Assembly: GCF_003075525.1 (NCBI RefSeq)
Contig: NZ_QDDR01000006.1
Coordinates: forward strand, 186,001 to 250,000
DNA: 64,000 bases
Source of the DNA: Pararhodobacter aggregans
Lineage (GTDB): Bacteria; Pseudomonadota; Alphaproteobacteria; Rhodobacterales; Rhodobacteraceae
Direction of reading: 5' to 3'
Shown piece after piece: positions 16,445-24,484 of the stretch. Within the stretch, counting starts at the first letter, position 1. Each line of letters starts with the position of its first letter. The notes beneath the pieces were generated by a model, which was not told where the DNA came from, made no database searches, and saw only the letters and a program-made list of their open reading frames with translations. The position numbers were made by a program, and so were the translations under genes.

Positions 16445-17122
16445 ATGGATTTCATGAACCTCCTCCGCTCGGCGGAACTTCTCCTCTATGAGGTGGTGTC
16501 CTGGCTGGTGTTCTATCCGCTGACCCTGTGGCGCTGCATCAGGCGCCCGGCCGCCATGATCGCCTATGCCGAGCAGGAATTGACCCGCCCCCCCGAGGTG
16601 CAATTCGCCGAGGCGCTGAGCCCGCCGATCTTTCTGTTCCTGACCCTGGTCATGGCGCATATGATTCAAGGCGGGGTCTTCCATAACGAGGCCGTGTTCC
16701 AGGGGGTGCTGTCCGATCAGCGCAATCTGCTGATCCTGCGGGCCGTGGCCTTCAGCCTGTTCCCGCTGCTTCTGGGGATCCAGCATGTCCGGCTGTCGGG
16801 TCAGGTGCTCAGCCGTCAGACCTTGCGGCCCATGTTCTATGCGCAATGCTATGTCACCGTGCCCTTCGTGCTGGTGCTGGATCTGTCGCTCATGCTGGTC
16901 AGCGTGCCCTGGGCCGGATCCGGCATTGCGGCGCTTGCCCTGTTTCTGCTGGGGCTGGTCTGGTATGCGGTGGCACTCATGCGCGGCTTCATGATCCACC
17001 GCAATATCAGCGGGCGGCGTGCCATCGCGCAGACCGCCCTGGCCATGCTGCTGGGCACCCTCTGCTTCCTGGCCACGATGATGCTGTCTCTGCTCAGCGG
17101 GCCTGTTACGTTCGGGGACTGA
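16445..17122 (+). CDS. Multi-pass membrane protein of unknown function
   Basis: 225 aa with about five hydrophobic helices (near residues 55-75, 95-115, 130-155, 158-185 and 195-218) and a charged N-terminal third. The pattern and the conserved-looking 'RRPAAMIAYAEQEL' entry segment resemble Yip1/permease-like bacterial membrane proteins, but I cannot name a family. It is followed by a convergent CPBP protease gene. High-GC codon use fits the host chromosome. Confidence 0.65.
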   Translation: MDFMNLLRSAELLLYEVVSWLVFYPLTLWRCIRRPAAMIAYAEQELTRPPEVQFAEALSPPIFLFLTLVMAHMIQGGVFHNEAVFQGVLSDQRNLLILRAVAFSLFPLLLGIQHVRLSGQVLSRQTLRPMFYAQCYVTVPFVLVLDLSLMLVSVPWAGSGIAALALFLLGLVWYAVALMRGFMIHRNISGRRAIAQTALAMLLGTLCFLATMMLSLLSGPVTFGD

Positions 17123-17202
17123 CGCGGGTCCGGGTGTGACGGGCAACGGGCCCGTCGCATCGTCAGGCGGCAGGATGGCGGTGATCCGGGTCGTGCCGAC
17201 AA

Positions 17203-17937
17203 TCAGCCTTCGGGGGTGATCGGCGCATCGCCGAAGGCAAAGACAAGCAGGAAGCCTGACCAGTCATTCAGGATATGCGCCCCGGCTGAAACCCACAGAT
17301 TGCGCGTGGCGACATAGGCCAACGTCAGCATGATCCGGGCCGATCCGATTCCGATCAGTGCCTGCCCCCAATGCCAGTCATAGGTCGGCAGGTGCGCCGC
17401 CCCGAAGATCAGGGCCGAGAGGATCAGCGCAAGCGCGATGCCCGCGCGGCGGGACAGCCCCAGAACGGTGACCCAAAGCCACAGCACCGCAAGGAAGGGC
17501 AGGATCCCGAGCAGTTCCTCGCCGACCAGCTGCGGGATGGTGGGGAGCAGCCGGGCCACAAGCTCTGGCGCGGTCATCGCGCCCACGGAAAGGGACACCG
17601 GATTCTCGCTGAAGGAGATCACAGGCGACAGGATCAGCGCCATGGCCATGGACCCGGCGAAGGTCAGCAGGCCGAACAGCAGCATCAGCCCGATCTGGCG
17701 CAACCCGACGGGTCGGAACAAGGCCGTCCAATGCGCCCCGGAAACCAGTCGCAGCGCCAGCAGCGGAAGGCCAAGGAACACCAGCGCCGGGATCAGATTC
17801 AGCGGGAAGTCCGGCAGGGGCAGCAGGGTCAGCGCGGCGAAGCCCAAGGCAAGCGACGCCATCAGGATCAGCCATGCCCGCCCCGACAGAAGAACGGGAC
17901 GGCCCGCGTAATAGGGAAAGTCCGGCCTATCGGTCAT
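17203..17937 (-). CDS. CPBP (CAAX/Rce1-like) intramembrane metalloprotease
   Basis: 244 aa polytopic protein. It carries the ABI/CPBP signature: motif 1 Glu-Glu in LVGEELLG (about residue 140), motif 2 His in FGAAHLPTYDW (about 183) and motif 3 His/Asn in AGAHILND (about 225). These residues coordinate the metal in Rce1-type proteases. Bacterial members cleave membrane substrates or bacteriocin-like peptides; the substrate here is unknown. It is convergent with the preceding membrane protein gene. Confidence 0.85.
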   Translation of the reverse strand: MTDRPDFPYYAGRPVLLSGRAWLILMASLALGFAALTLLPLPDFPLNLIPALVFLGLPLLALRLVSGAHWTALFRPVGLRQIGLMLLFGLLTFAGSMAMALILSPVISFSENPVSLSVGAMTAPELVARLLPTIPQLVGEELLGILPFLAVLWLWVTVLGLSRRAGIALALILSALIFGAAHLPTYDWHWGQALIGIGSARIMLTLAYVATRNLWVSAGAHILNDWSGFLLVFAFGDAPITPEG

Positions 17938-18344
17938 CGCGGCTCTGCCTTGGTGTTGCGGGAAAGGCGGTAGCGGGGCAAAAATCCGCCCCCCGCCGGA
18001 TGCATCCGCCGAAGGGCAGCAATTCCGTCACCGTCTTGCTGATGTCGGTGCAGCAGATAGTCCTGTTCTTGCCGTTGTGGGTCAAGAGCATCTGGCGACC
18101 CGTCGCGCAGCGGCGCGGCGCTGGACACCGCGATAGACGCCGGGCGGACACCTCGCGAAGCGCCATGGCCTGGTTGCGGGCCCGGACATCCGCGGGGATG
18201 TCGTTGGGGCTGACCATCGTTCCGCTCAATTGGACGCATGTCGGGCGATCAGCCACAAGTCCGTTTGCATTGGAGTGGGTTGGGAAAGGGAGGGAGGGGG
18301 CGGAGAATTGTTCCCCCGCTGTTCCCCAGAAGTGAAAACGAGAA
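17938..18344. other. Intergenic DNA between the CPBP gene and the left element border
   Basis: A 109-codon minus-strand frame (17927-18256) overlaps the protease start. It has a composition like chance high-GC translation and I do not call it. No RNA gene or repeat is seen until the terminator at 18345. Confidence 0.4.
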
Positions 18345-18363
18345 AAGCCCCCAGCGGGGGCTT
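18345..18363 (-). terminator. Original tRNA-Asn terminator
   Basis: Perfect 8-bp stem aagccccc-agc-gggggctt. Read on the minus strand it is followed by ttttctcgtttt. It lies 31 bp beyond the CCA end of the displaced tRNA-Asn 3' fragment at 18394, so before integration it terminated the tRNA-Asn transcript. Confidence 0.75.
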
Positions 18364-18393
18364 GCTCGCAAATCGCTGAACAATCAGGAAGAT

Positions 18394-18443
18394 TTGGCTC
18401 CGGCGGTAGGGATCGAACCTACGACCAATTGATTAACAGTCAA
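18394..18443. repeat. attL core: tRNA-Asn 3' fragment
   Basis: 50 bp identical to 33032-33081. On the minus strand it comprises the anticodon-loop to CCA end of tRNA-Asn (GTT anticodon included) but lacks the 5' half, so it does not encode a functional tRNA. It is the chromosomal 3' end displaced by integration. Confidence 0.93.
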
Positions 18444-18510
18444 GTTTAGTGATTTATCGGGTTGGTGCAGGTTGCTACACGTTAGCATTAAAAACAAGTG
18501 GTTAAACCGA

Positions 18511-18592
18511 TTTTGCAACGCCAATCAATCGGTTTACACGCCATGGTGGTGCATGTTAGTGAATGAGGGCGTTGCAAAATGTTGCAAAACGG
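18511..18592. repeat. GTTGCAAAA motifs at the left end (candidate integrase arm sites)
   Basis: ttttgcaacgcc (inverted) at 18511-18522, then gcgttgcaaaa at 18569-18579 and gttgcaaaa at 18581-18589, spaced by about one helical turn. The same motif occurs as a perfect tandem pair at the right end (32965-32986) and again at 23138-23159. Position next to both att cores suggests arm-type integrase or AlpA binding sites. Confidence 0.5.
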
Positions 18593-18601
18593 AGCGCCCC
18601 G

Positions 18602-19768
18602 ATGACCCTGACAGTCGACTTCACCAAACCCGCTCGCCTGCTCAAAGCCGCCCCCGGCATGTATCGGCACATCGACACGAAGTTCGCGGGCCTCTACCTC
18701 AACGTCGGCAAGACCAAGAGCACTTGGTATGTGAAGCGTCGGGTCGATGGCACGACCAAGTCGATCAAGGTTGGTGACTTCCCGGCGCTGTCAGCACCCG
18801 AGGCCATGGCGAAGGGCGACACCAAGGCAGAGGTTGCGAGTAGCAATATCCAGACCGTGCGAGAGGGGTGGACCTTCTGGTGCGACACGTCGCAGGCGCA
18901 GGGCGGCATGTCGGACGATCACCGCGCCCGGATGACCCGTCAGCTTGAAATGCACGCGGGCGACATTCTGGACCGCAACGTGGCCGATGTAACATCGGCT
19001 GACGTGCAAGCCGTTCTCAACCGCCTGATGTCTGATGGCAAGAAGGCGACGGCGCGGGCCGTGCGCATCGGCATCGGCAATGCCTTCAACTTTGCCCCTG
19101 TGACGAACCCGGTCGGGCAGAAGAAAACGCGGGTCGCCAAGAGCGGCGAGACCGAGGCCCAATGGGCAATTGTCGCCCGCAAGCACGGTCTTGAAGCTGA
19201 CGATTGGTCAACGATCTGGGCGGCGATCATGACGCGGCGAGAGCAGAATATCATCGTTGGCACGGCGCTTGCCGTCATGTTCCTGACCGGCATCCGGTCC
19301 GAAAACGTGCGGTCGCTGTCGTGGGATCAGGTGGACTTGCAGAACAAGACGATCCACCTGACCAAGATGAAGAACAGGCTGGCGCGCACGCTGCCGGTGA
19401 TGGACACGGTGATCGACTTGCTCAAGGCGATCCGGCAGAACGGCAGCGAATGGGTGTTCCCGGCCAATTCTGCCACCGGCTACATCACGGACCCGCAGGG
19501 CACCTTTGCCGAAGTAGAGGGCGAGCGCGAGCGGGTGTTTCTGCCGCACGATGGACGGCGGCACTTCATGCAGGCGTCAGCCGAGGCGTTCTTGCCCGAC
19601 TATGTTGCTCACTTCCTGCGCGGCGACAAAAAGGCTGGGGCAGGCAGCGACATGCTCATGAAATACCTGAAACGGATGGGCAATCGCCGCGCCGTCGAGG
19701 ACATTGAGAAGGTCTATTTCGACCGGATCAAGGTAGTACCTGCTTTGAGCCTTGAACCTGAAAGTTGA
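18602..19768 (+). CDS. Tyrosine recombinase integrase of the element
   Basis: 388 aa (a start at 18563 would add 13 residues). The N-terminal arm/DUF4102-like region includes 'GLYLNVGKTKSTWYVKRR' and 'KVGDFPALSAPEAM', followed by a core-binding SAM-like domain (about 90-180) and the catalytic domain. It has the box-I Arg in TGIRSENVRSL and the box-II HxxR in HDGRRHFMQ. The probable nucleophile Tyr is near the C-terminus (MLMKYLKRM or EKVYFDRI); the usual second His is not obvious. It lies 158 bp inside attL, reading inward, and should catalyse integration into and excision from tRNA-Asn. Confidence 0.9.
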   Translation: MTLTVDFTKPARLLKAAPGMYRHIDTKFAGLYLNVGKTKSTWYVKRRVDGTTKSIKVGDFPALSAPEAMAKGDTKAEVASSNIQTVREGWTFWCDTSQAQGGMSDDHRARMTRQLEMHAGDILDRNVADVTSADVQAVLNRLMSDGKKATARAVRIGIGNAFNFAPVTNPVGQKKTRVAKSGETEAQWAIVARKHGLEADDWSTIWAAIMTRREQNIIVGTALAVMFLTGIRSENVRSLSWDQVDLQNKTIHLTKMKNRLARTLPVMDTVIDLLKAIRQNGSEWVFPANSATGYITDPQGTFAEVEGERERVFLPHDGRRHFMQASAEAFLPDYVAHFLRGDKKAGAGSDMLMKYLKRMGNRRAVEDIEKVYFDRIKVVPALSLEPES

Positions 19769-19945
19769 GTGCACTACGTTCTAGATGTGCCAACGCAACG
19801 TCGTGAGACCGTCGCGCCCATAGTGGGGGCACCAGCATATCTCGGGCAGCGCCGCGCTGGAAGCGGACCCGAGTGAGGACCCGCACCAGCGAATATCAAC
19901 GGAGGGTTTCCGACTGTCAGATTGGACAGACAAGGAACCGTTGAT

Positions 19946-20194
19946 ATGTCCACGCCCGAACTGCGCGCCCTTGAAGGGCGCATTGAAGAGTTGGAAGCCC
20001 GGCTCAAATTTCCCCGCATGATGAACCCGCGCGAGCTTTGCGACTTCCTCGGCATTTCCGAGGCGTTGCTTTACGAGTGGAAACGCAAAGGCGACGCGCC
20101 TCCGGCAATCCATTTCTCGGAACGCTCGGTGCGCTATGACCTCTACTCCGTCATGGAATGGGCGAAGCGCAAAGAAGTAGGGGGGCAGGCTTGA
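19946..20194 (+). CDS. AlpA-like small DNA-binding protein (excisionase/regulator)
   Basis: 82 aa. A short coiled-coil N-terminus (ELRALEGRIEELEARL) is followed by an AlpA/MerR-like helix-turn-helix: 'MNPRELCDFLGISEALLYEWKRKGDAPPAIHF' character, residues 25-57, and a 'VRYDLYSVMEWAKRK' wing. AlpA proteins act as excisionases or master activators in P4-like and PICI satellites. ATG 19946 has a caaggaacc ribosome site. The position between integrase and primase is standard for PICIs. Confidence 0.85.
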   Translation: MSTPELRALEGRIEELEARLKFPRMMNPRELCDFLGISEALLYEWKRKGDAPPAIHFSERSVRYDLYSVMEWAKRKEVGGQA

Positions 20195-20295
20195 GACCTG
20201 CCCCCGGATCAGTGCGTCGGGTCGAATTAGGATAACTCGCTTATAGGCGAGATCGACACAGCATTGAACCGGCAAGACAGGTCCATCCTGAAAAC

Positions 20296-22650
20296 ATGAT
20301 GGATCAGATTCATACCCTCCTGAACGAAGCGGGATACCGGCTTGTCCCGCTGAAAGAGAAGCAGAAGCGCCCGCGCGATAACAATTGGAATGAGAACGCC
20401 TATTCGCTCGATGGCCTCGGGCGGCAAGTGGGCCTCGTGATCGAAACCGGCATGGTCGATGTTGATCTCGACTGGCCGGAATTGCGGGCCTTTGCGACGG
20501 ATGGCAAGTACGACACGCTTGCATGGGGGCGGCAGGGCAAGGTCACGCATCTTGTCTATCGCGCCGAATTGCGTGAGCCGATCACGTTCAAGTTGCCCAA
20601 AGTGACGGGCGCGCCGCTTCTGCAAGGTGATCATGCCTATACCGTCTGTGAACTGCGCACCTCGGCGGCAGGCGAGGCCTATCAGGCGATGATCCCCGGC
20701 AGCACGCACCCCGATGGCGACGACCTCGAATGGTTTCACGAGGTGGTGCCGCAAGAGGTTGCGGCAGACGCCATCGTGCAGACCTGGGGGGCCTATTCGG
20801 CGCTGGCCGTCTTGACGCGGTTCTATCCCGGTCATGGGATGCGCGACGACTTCGCGCTGGCGCTGACGGGCTGCATGGTTCGGGCTGGCTGGGCGGAGCA
20901 GCAGATCAAGAATTTCATGACCTATCTCTGCCGCGCCGCTGGCGATGAAGAAGTGCAAATGCGCTCTGAAAAGGCGCAGCGCACCTTGAAACGGCTTGAA
21001 GCTGGCCGGAAGGTCGCGGGAATTCCGAAAGCTGCGGAACTCATGGGAATCCCCATCAAATGGATGCAGGAGATTGCGGTCTGGCTGGGATGGAAGAAGC
21101 GCAATCCCAAGGGTCAGGGCAGTGCCGTCTTTTTGTCGGCGCAGGTGGCCGAGGTGTCAAAGCAGGCATGGGATGCGCTGGCCGAGTATCAGGTTGAAGG
21201 CGATCCCGGCGTCTATTCTTACGGCGAGGCAATGGCGCGCGTCGATGATGGCCGGATGCAGCTTCTCGACTCGTCAGGCCTGAAATTCGAGTTGAACCGC
21301 TGCACGACATGGCTGGTCAAGGAAAACGACAAGTGGAAGCCCGTTTCGGCTCCGGCAAGCGTGGTGGAGGACATGCTGTGCGCGCGTCGCCGCGACGTGA
21401 CCGTGCCAACGCTGAAACAGGTGTCCATCGTGCCGACATTCACCAGCGACGGGCGCTTGCTCAATGAAAATGGCTTCGACGAGGCATCGGGCATTTTCCT
21501 TGACCTCAAGGTTTCGGTGGAGGTGCCGAGCAAGCCGACTGCTGCCGAGGTGCGGGCGGCGCTTCGTCGCCTGTGGCTGCCGATCTCACAGTTCCCGTTC
21601 GAGGACAAGTCAGACAGGGTTCATGCCCTCGCCATGATCCTTGAACCCTACATGCGCGACATGTTCGGGCCGACGCCGCTCTACTTCATCAACAAGCCTG
21701 CGGCTGGCACGGGGGCTTCGCTGTTTGTCGAGACCTCGCTGTATCCCACGCTTGGCACTTGGCCGGAGGCGCAGACGCCGCCGCGCTCTGGCGAAGAAAT
21801 GAAGAAGACCCTGACCGCTTGTTTTGCCGATGGTCTGCGGTGCATCTATTTCGACAACGCCAACGTGCTGAACTCGCCGGAATTCGCCTCAGCGATCACG
21901 GCGGAAATCTACGCCGCGCGTATCCTTGGCGTGTCGAAGATGTTGCGGGTGCCGGTTCGGGTGCAGTGGGTTGGCTCAGGCAACAACACCGAGTTGTCAG
22001 GCGAGCTTTACCGCCGCACAGTGGACATTCGGATGGATGCCAAGATGGCAAACCCCGAGGATCGCGACATCGCGCAATTCCGCATCAAGGACTTGAAGCG
22101 GTGGGTTGTCGATCATCACGCAGACCAGGTGCGCGCGGCGCTGACGCTCATTCAGTATTGGGTCAACGCCGGGATGCCTGAGGGCAAAGGATCGAAGGCT
22201 TCTTTCGAGGCTTGGGCCGCGAAAATGTCAGGGCTGTTCGAGTGCATCAACGTGCGCGGGTTTCTGGCTACGCCGGTGGATCGGAGGCCTGATGACCCCG
22301 AGGAAGAGCAAATCCGCGAATTGGTTCTTGCGATGCACCGCGCCAAGAAGCGCAAGATCAACCCGAGCGAACCCGGCATTGACTGGACCAAGCCTGTAAA
22401 GGCATCGACGGTGCTTGATCTCGTGACGGCGCAGCATGTGAATATCGACTTCGGCTGGAAAGACCCGGCGCGGGCGATGGGCGACTTGCTGAGGCGGTTT
22501 CAGGGGCGCATCTTCGAGTTTGAGACCGAGGGCGGGCGCACGGCGCGGCTGGCGCTGTCGAAGTCCTCATATCAGGGCACGACGCGCTGGACGGTTGATG
22601 CCGAGGTCGTCGAAGAGATCAAAGAGAAAACGGCTCAGCCTGCGTTCTGA
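20296..22650 (+). CDS. Replication protein: Prim-Pol primase fused to D5/SF3-like ATPase
   Basis: 784 aa. The N-terminal AEP/Prim-Pol domain (about 10-160) has the acidic pair in MVDVDLDW, His in GKVTHLVYR and the 'PGSTHPDGD' segment. The C-terminal AAA+/helicase-like domain (about 420-640) has a P-loop-like INKPAAGTGASLF that lacks the usual GKT/S lysine, a Walker-B-like CIYFDN, a sensor GSGNN and an arginine-rich LYRRTVDIR. It probably initiates replication of the excised element. The repeats right after the gene (22715-22953) may be its origin. Start is ATG 20296 or the adjacent 20299. Confidence 0.87.
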   Translation: MMDQIHTLLNEAGYRLVPLKEKQKRPRDNNWNENAYSLDGLGRQVGLVIETGMVDVDLDWPELRAFATDGKYDTLAWGRQGKVTHLVYRAELREPITFKLPKVTGAPLLQGDHAYTVCELRTSAAGEAYQAMIPGSTHPDGDDLEWFHEVVPQEVAADAIVQTWGAYSALAVLTRFYPGHGMRDDFALALTGCMVRAGWAEQQIKNFMTYLCRAAGDEEVQMRSEKAQRTLKRLEAGRKVAGIPKAAELMGIPIKWMQEIAVWLGWKKRNPKGQGSAVFLSAQVAEVSKQAWDALAEYQVEGDPGVYSYGEAMARVDDGRMQLLDSSGLKFELNRCTTWLVKENDKWKPVSAPASVVEDMLCARRRDVTVPTLKQVSIVPTFTSDGRLLNENGFDEASGIFLDLKVSVEVPSKPTAAEVRAALRRLWLPISQFPFEDKSDRVHALAMILEPYMRDMFGPTPLYFINKPAAGTGASLFVETSLYPTLGTWPEAQTPPRSGEEMKKTLTACFADGLRCIYFDNANVLNSPEFASAITAEIYAARILGVSKMLRVPVRVQWVGSGNNTELSGELYRRTVDIRMDAKMANPEDRDIAQFRIKDLKRWVVDHHADQVRAALTLIQYWVNAGMPEGKGSKASFEAWAAKMSGLFECINVRGFLATPVDRRPDDPEEEQIRELVLAMHRAKKRKINPSEPGIDWTKPVKASTVLDLVTAQHVNIDFGWKDPARAMGDLLRRFQGRIFEFETEGGRTARLALSKSSYQGTTRWTVDAEVVEEIKEKTAQPAF

Positions 22651-22714
22651 TTGGCGGTGCCTGTGATGGCGATGCGGGCGGAGTTTTCGGACATCGCCCG
22701 TTTTCGTTGGGTGG

Positions 22715-22797
22715 TGACCACAGATGGCACAGGCATGGCACAGGCAAAAATGTCTTTGGTAGCAAATGGTTGTTGCCATGTGTGGCATGTGTGGTCA
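22715..22797. repeat. Inverted-repeat unit 1 (candidate origin iterons)
   Basis: Left arm tgaccacagatggcacag (22715-22732) plus gcatggcaca. Right arm 22774-22797 ends in gtgtggcatgtgtggtca, the imperfect reverse complement. Total 83 bp; the middle 40 bp is not symmetric. Confidence 0.6.
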
Positions 22798-22870
22798 GTT
22801 CTCGCCGTGCTTATACTGTGTAGCAGGGTGGTGCCGGTGATCAGATCGCTTCGCGCGATGTATGAAAAAG

Positions 22871-22953
22871 TGACCACAGATGGCACAGATGGTCACGAGG
22901 CATTGTTTTTGCAGCGTTTTTCTGCTGTGGCATGGTTGTGGCATCTGTGGTCA
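22871..22953. repeat. Inverted-repeat unit 2 (candidate origin iterons)
   Basis: Same left arm tgaccacagatggcacag (22871-22888) and right arm ending gtggcatctgtggtca (to 22953). Length (83 bp) and arm layout equal unit 1, exactly 156 bp downstream. The centre is unrelated to that of unit 1. Confidence 0.6.
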
Positions 22954-23615
22954 GTGTGCGCTTGCCGCATCCTGCGGGTCGATCCTGCGGGCCTATCTGC
23001 TCCCGAGTTCTCCACCTTCTTCGTATTGGCCGGGAGCGATAAGATTGGTGGCAAATTCCACCAATTGATCAATGATCAAGTAGGCTATCGCCGCCAACCA
23101 CTTGCGCTCTAAGCAAAATACAGAAGTTTTTGGCGGTCGTTGCAACGACTTTTGCAACGGCTAACTGCCCGGCGCAAAACCGTCTGCGCATGTGCGCACA
23201 AAGACCTCGAATGAGTCTACGCATCTGTGCATATTTGGCGCGATCCCGCAAAACCCTGCGCGCTGCTGCGATACGCGGTTGGTTGGTGCCACAGGACACG
23301 GCCAGCAACCCCACAAAGCGCGTCCGCTAGGCGGCAAGCATGGCTGTGCCCCTGTCGCCGTGGTCAACCAACATGAACCCGCCTCACGCCCCAAGCCACG
23401 CGGTGCGTTTAAACATGGCCGATGCGAATGGCCTTGGCGGCACGGGCTGAAAGCGACGAATTGAGGTAGTGCCGCCGCTCCACCTGAAACCGGGCAACAC
23501 CTCCCGTTGGTCGGTTGATACGACATGTCCACGGGTCGGCTGGCGAAGACAGCGCGCCTTGGGGAGGCCCGTCGTTGTCCTTCGCCCCCAAGGCGCGACC
23601 AACACAGGAGACCCC

Positions 23616-23876
23616 ATGCACATCATCATCCAAGACCACGGCGACCGCTGCGCCATCGTGGCGACGAGCGTTTCGTCCAACACCCTCTTTCCCTTGACCA
23701 TCACCGCCGCCGCCCTGCGCGACGGCCTGCGTGCCATCCTCGCCTCCCCGGCGACCAAGGAACTGGCCTGCGGACCGGCCTCCCTCGTGCGCACCGCCGA
23801 AGGCATCGACGTGACGACCAGCGCCGGGCGTTTCGTCATCCCCTATCCCCACGCCTTCCCGCTGGTGCTGGCATGA
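23616..23876 (+). CDS. Small hypothetical protein, first of overlapping set
   Basis: 86 aa from ATG 23616 with an aggag ribosome site. The sequence opens with MHIIIQDHGDRCAIV and has alternating beta-like segments, then 'SLVRTAEGIDVTTSAGRFV'. I do not recognise a family. Its stop codon overlaps the next start (ATGA), the beginning of a tightly coupled run of small genes. Confidence 0.6.
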   Translation: MHIIIQDHGDRCAIVATSVSSNTLFPLTITAAALRDGLRAILASPATKELACGPASLVRTAEGIDVTTSAGRFVIPYPHAFPLVLA

Positions 23877-24058
23877 GGAAGCCCAAGCCAGCCCCCAAGC
23901 CCGACGACCGCCTCGTCACCCTGCGCGCCCAAGGTCTCGACGTGGCAGGCATCGGCGACCGCGACGGCACGCCCCTGATCCAGTGGCAGCGCCCGCCGAC
24001 CGAAGCCGAACGTGCGCAAGCCAACCTGATCCTGCCGGGGGCTTTGCACGATGCCTGA
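23873..24058 (+). CDS. Small hypothetical protein with W-Q...TEAERA motif
   Basis: 61 aa; ATG overlaps the previous stop by 4 bp. A basic Pro/Lys start (KPKPAPKPDD) leads into 'IQWQRPPTEAERAQANLIL'. That C-terminal half is clearly related to the protein at 24254-24484 (FCRWQKTTTEAERADAERFI), so the two are probably paralogues. Function unknown. Confidence 0.55.
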   Translation: MRKPKPAPKPDDRLVTLRAQGLDVAGIGDRDGTPLIQWQRPPTEAERAQANLILPGALHDA

Positions 24059-24254
24059 CGCAACGCTCTTGGAGGTGCGCCGCGCCGGTGCAGCCGTCAC
24101 CTTCTTCTGGGATGGCCAACCCACCGGCTACCAGCGCAAGGTGGCCGAAGAAGCCAACCCCTCGAACGGCCTGCGCATCGGCCATTCGTGGCCGGGTGAT
24201 CGTGACGACGGGGCACCCGGTGCCTATCGCGTGACGGGAGGTCGCCGTTTCTGA
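24051..24254 (+). CDS. Small hypothetical protein
   Basis: 67 aa, overlapping its neighbours at both ends (8 bp and 1 bp). The sequence includes AGAAVTFFWDGQPTGYQRKV and ends basic (VTGGRRF). No recognised domain. The tight overlap on both sides supports translation as part of the small-gene operon. Confidence 0.5.
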   Translation: MPDATLLEVRRAGAAVTFFWDGQPTGYQRKVAEEANPSNGLRIGHSWPGDRDDGAPGAYRVTGGRRF

Positions 24255-24484
24255 TGGCTTGGCGCTCCCTTGATCTCACGGCCAACCTGCTCCGCGAACG
24301 CGGCCTTGATGTTGTCGCGGTCTGGTCCACTGAACCCGATCTGACTTCACCAAGTCGGATCGTGTTCTGCCGCTGGCAGAAAACGACGACCGAAGCCGAG
24401 CGTGCGGACGCCGAACGGTTCATCTTTGCGCCGACCATTCGTCACCTCGACATCTGGGAACGGCCCGAGGGGTGCCCTTGGTGA
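24254..24484 (+). CDS. Small hypothetical protein, paralogue of 23873-24058
   Basis: 76 aa. 'GLDVVAVWSTEPDLT' is followed by 'FCRWQKTTTEAERADAERFI', which shares the W-Q-x3-TEAERA-x-A core with the protein at 23873-24058. It starts on the last base of the preceding stop codon and overlaps the next gene. Unknown function; the duplication hints at a small DNA- or protein-binding module of the element. Confidence 0.55.
   Translation: MAWRSLDLTANLLRERGLDVVAVWSTEPDLTSPSRIVFCRWQKTTTEAERADAERFIFAPTIRHLDIWERPEGCPW

Larger units (their letters stand above)
22651..23615. other. 965-bp noncoding region after the primase gene
   Basis: Contains two 83-bp inverted-repeat units (22715-22797, 22871-22953) and a GTTGCAA cluster at 23138-23159 (cgttgcaacg then ttttgcaacg). 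One open frame (22651-23112) spans the repeats, but its sequence simply mirrors them (two VTTDGT and two WSV blocks, 52 codons apart), so I treat it as noncoding. The region is the best candidate for the element's replication origin and for the promoter of the downstream small genes. Confidence 0.55.

Noticed and set aside
15730-16455. Intact 241-aa protein in the integrase remnant
   Set aside because: The homology changes frame near 16175 and the catalytic residues are replaced, so the long frame is a by-product of high GC and not a functional gene.
17927-18256. 109-codon minus-strand frame before the CPBP protease gene
   Set aside because: No ribosome site, Arg/Cys/Pro-rich chance composition, a competing frame of similar length overlaps it, and it includes DNA next to the element border.
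18394-18443. Second tRNA-Asn gene at the left border
   Set aside because: It lacks the whole 5' half (acceptor 5' strand and D-arm) and cannot fold as a tRNA; it is an att duplication.
22651-23112. 153-codon frame across the repeat region after the primase gene
   Set aside because: Its peptide merely reflects the two DNA repeat units, whose spacing (156 bp) is a multiple of three. It is rich in Trp/Cys/Val without a family pattern and has no good ribosome site.
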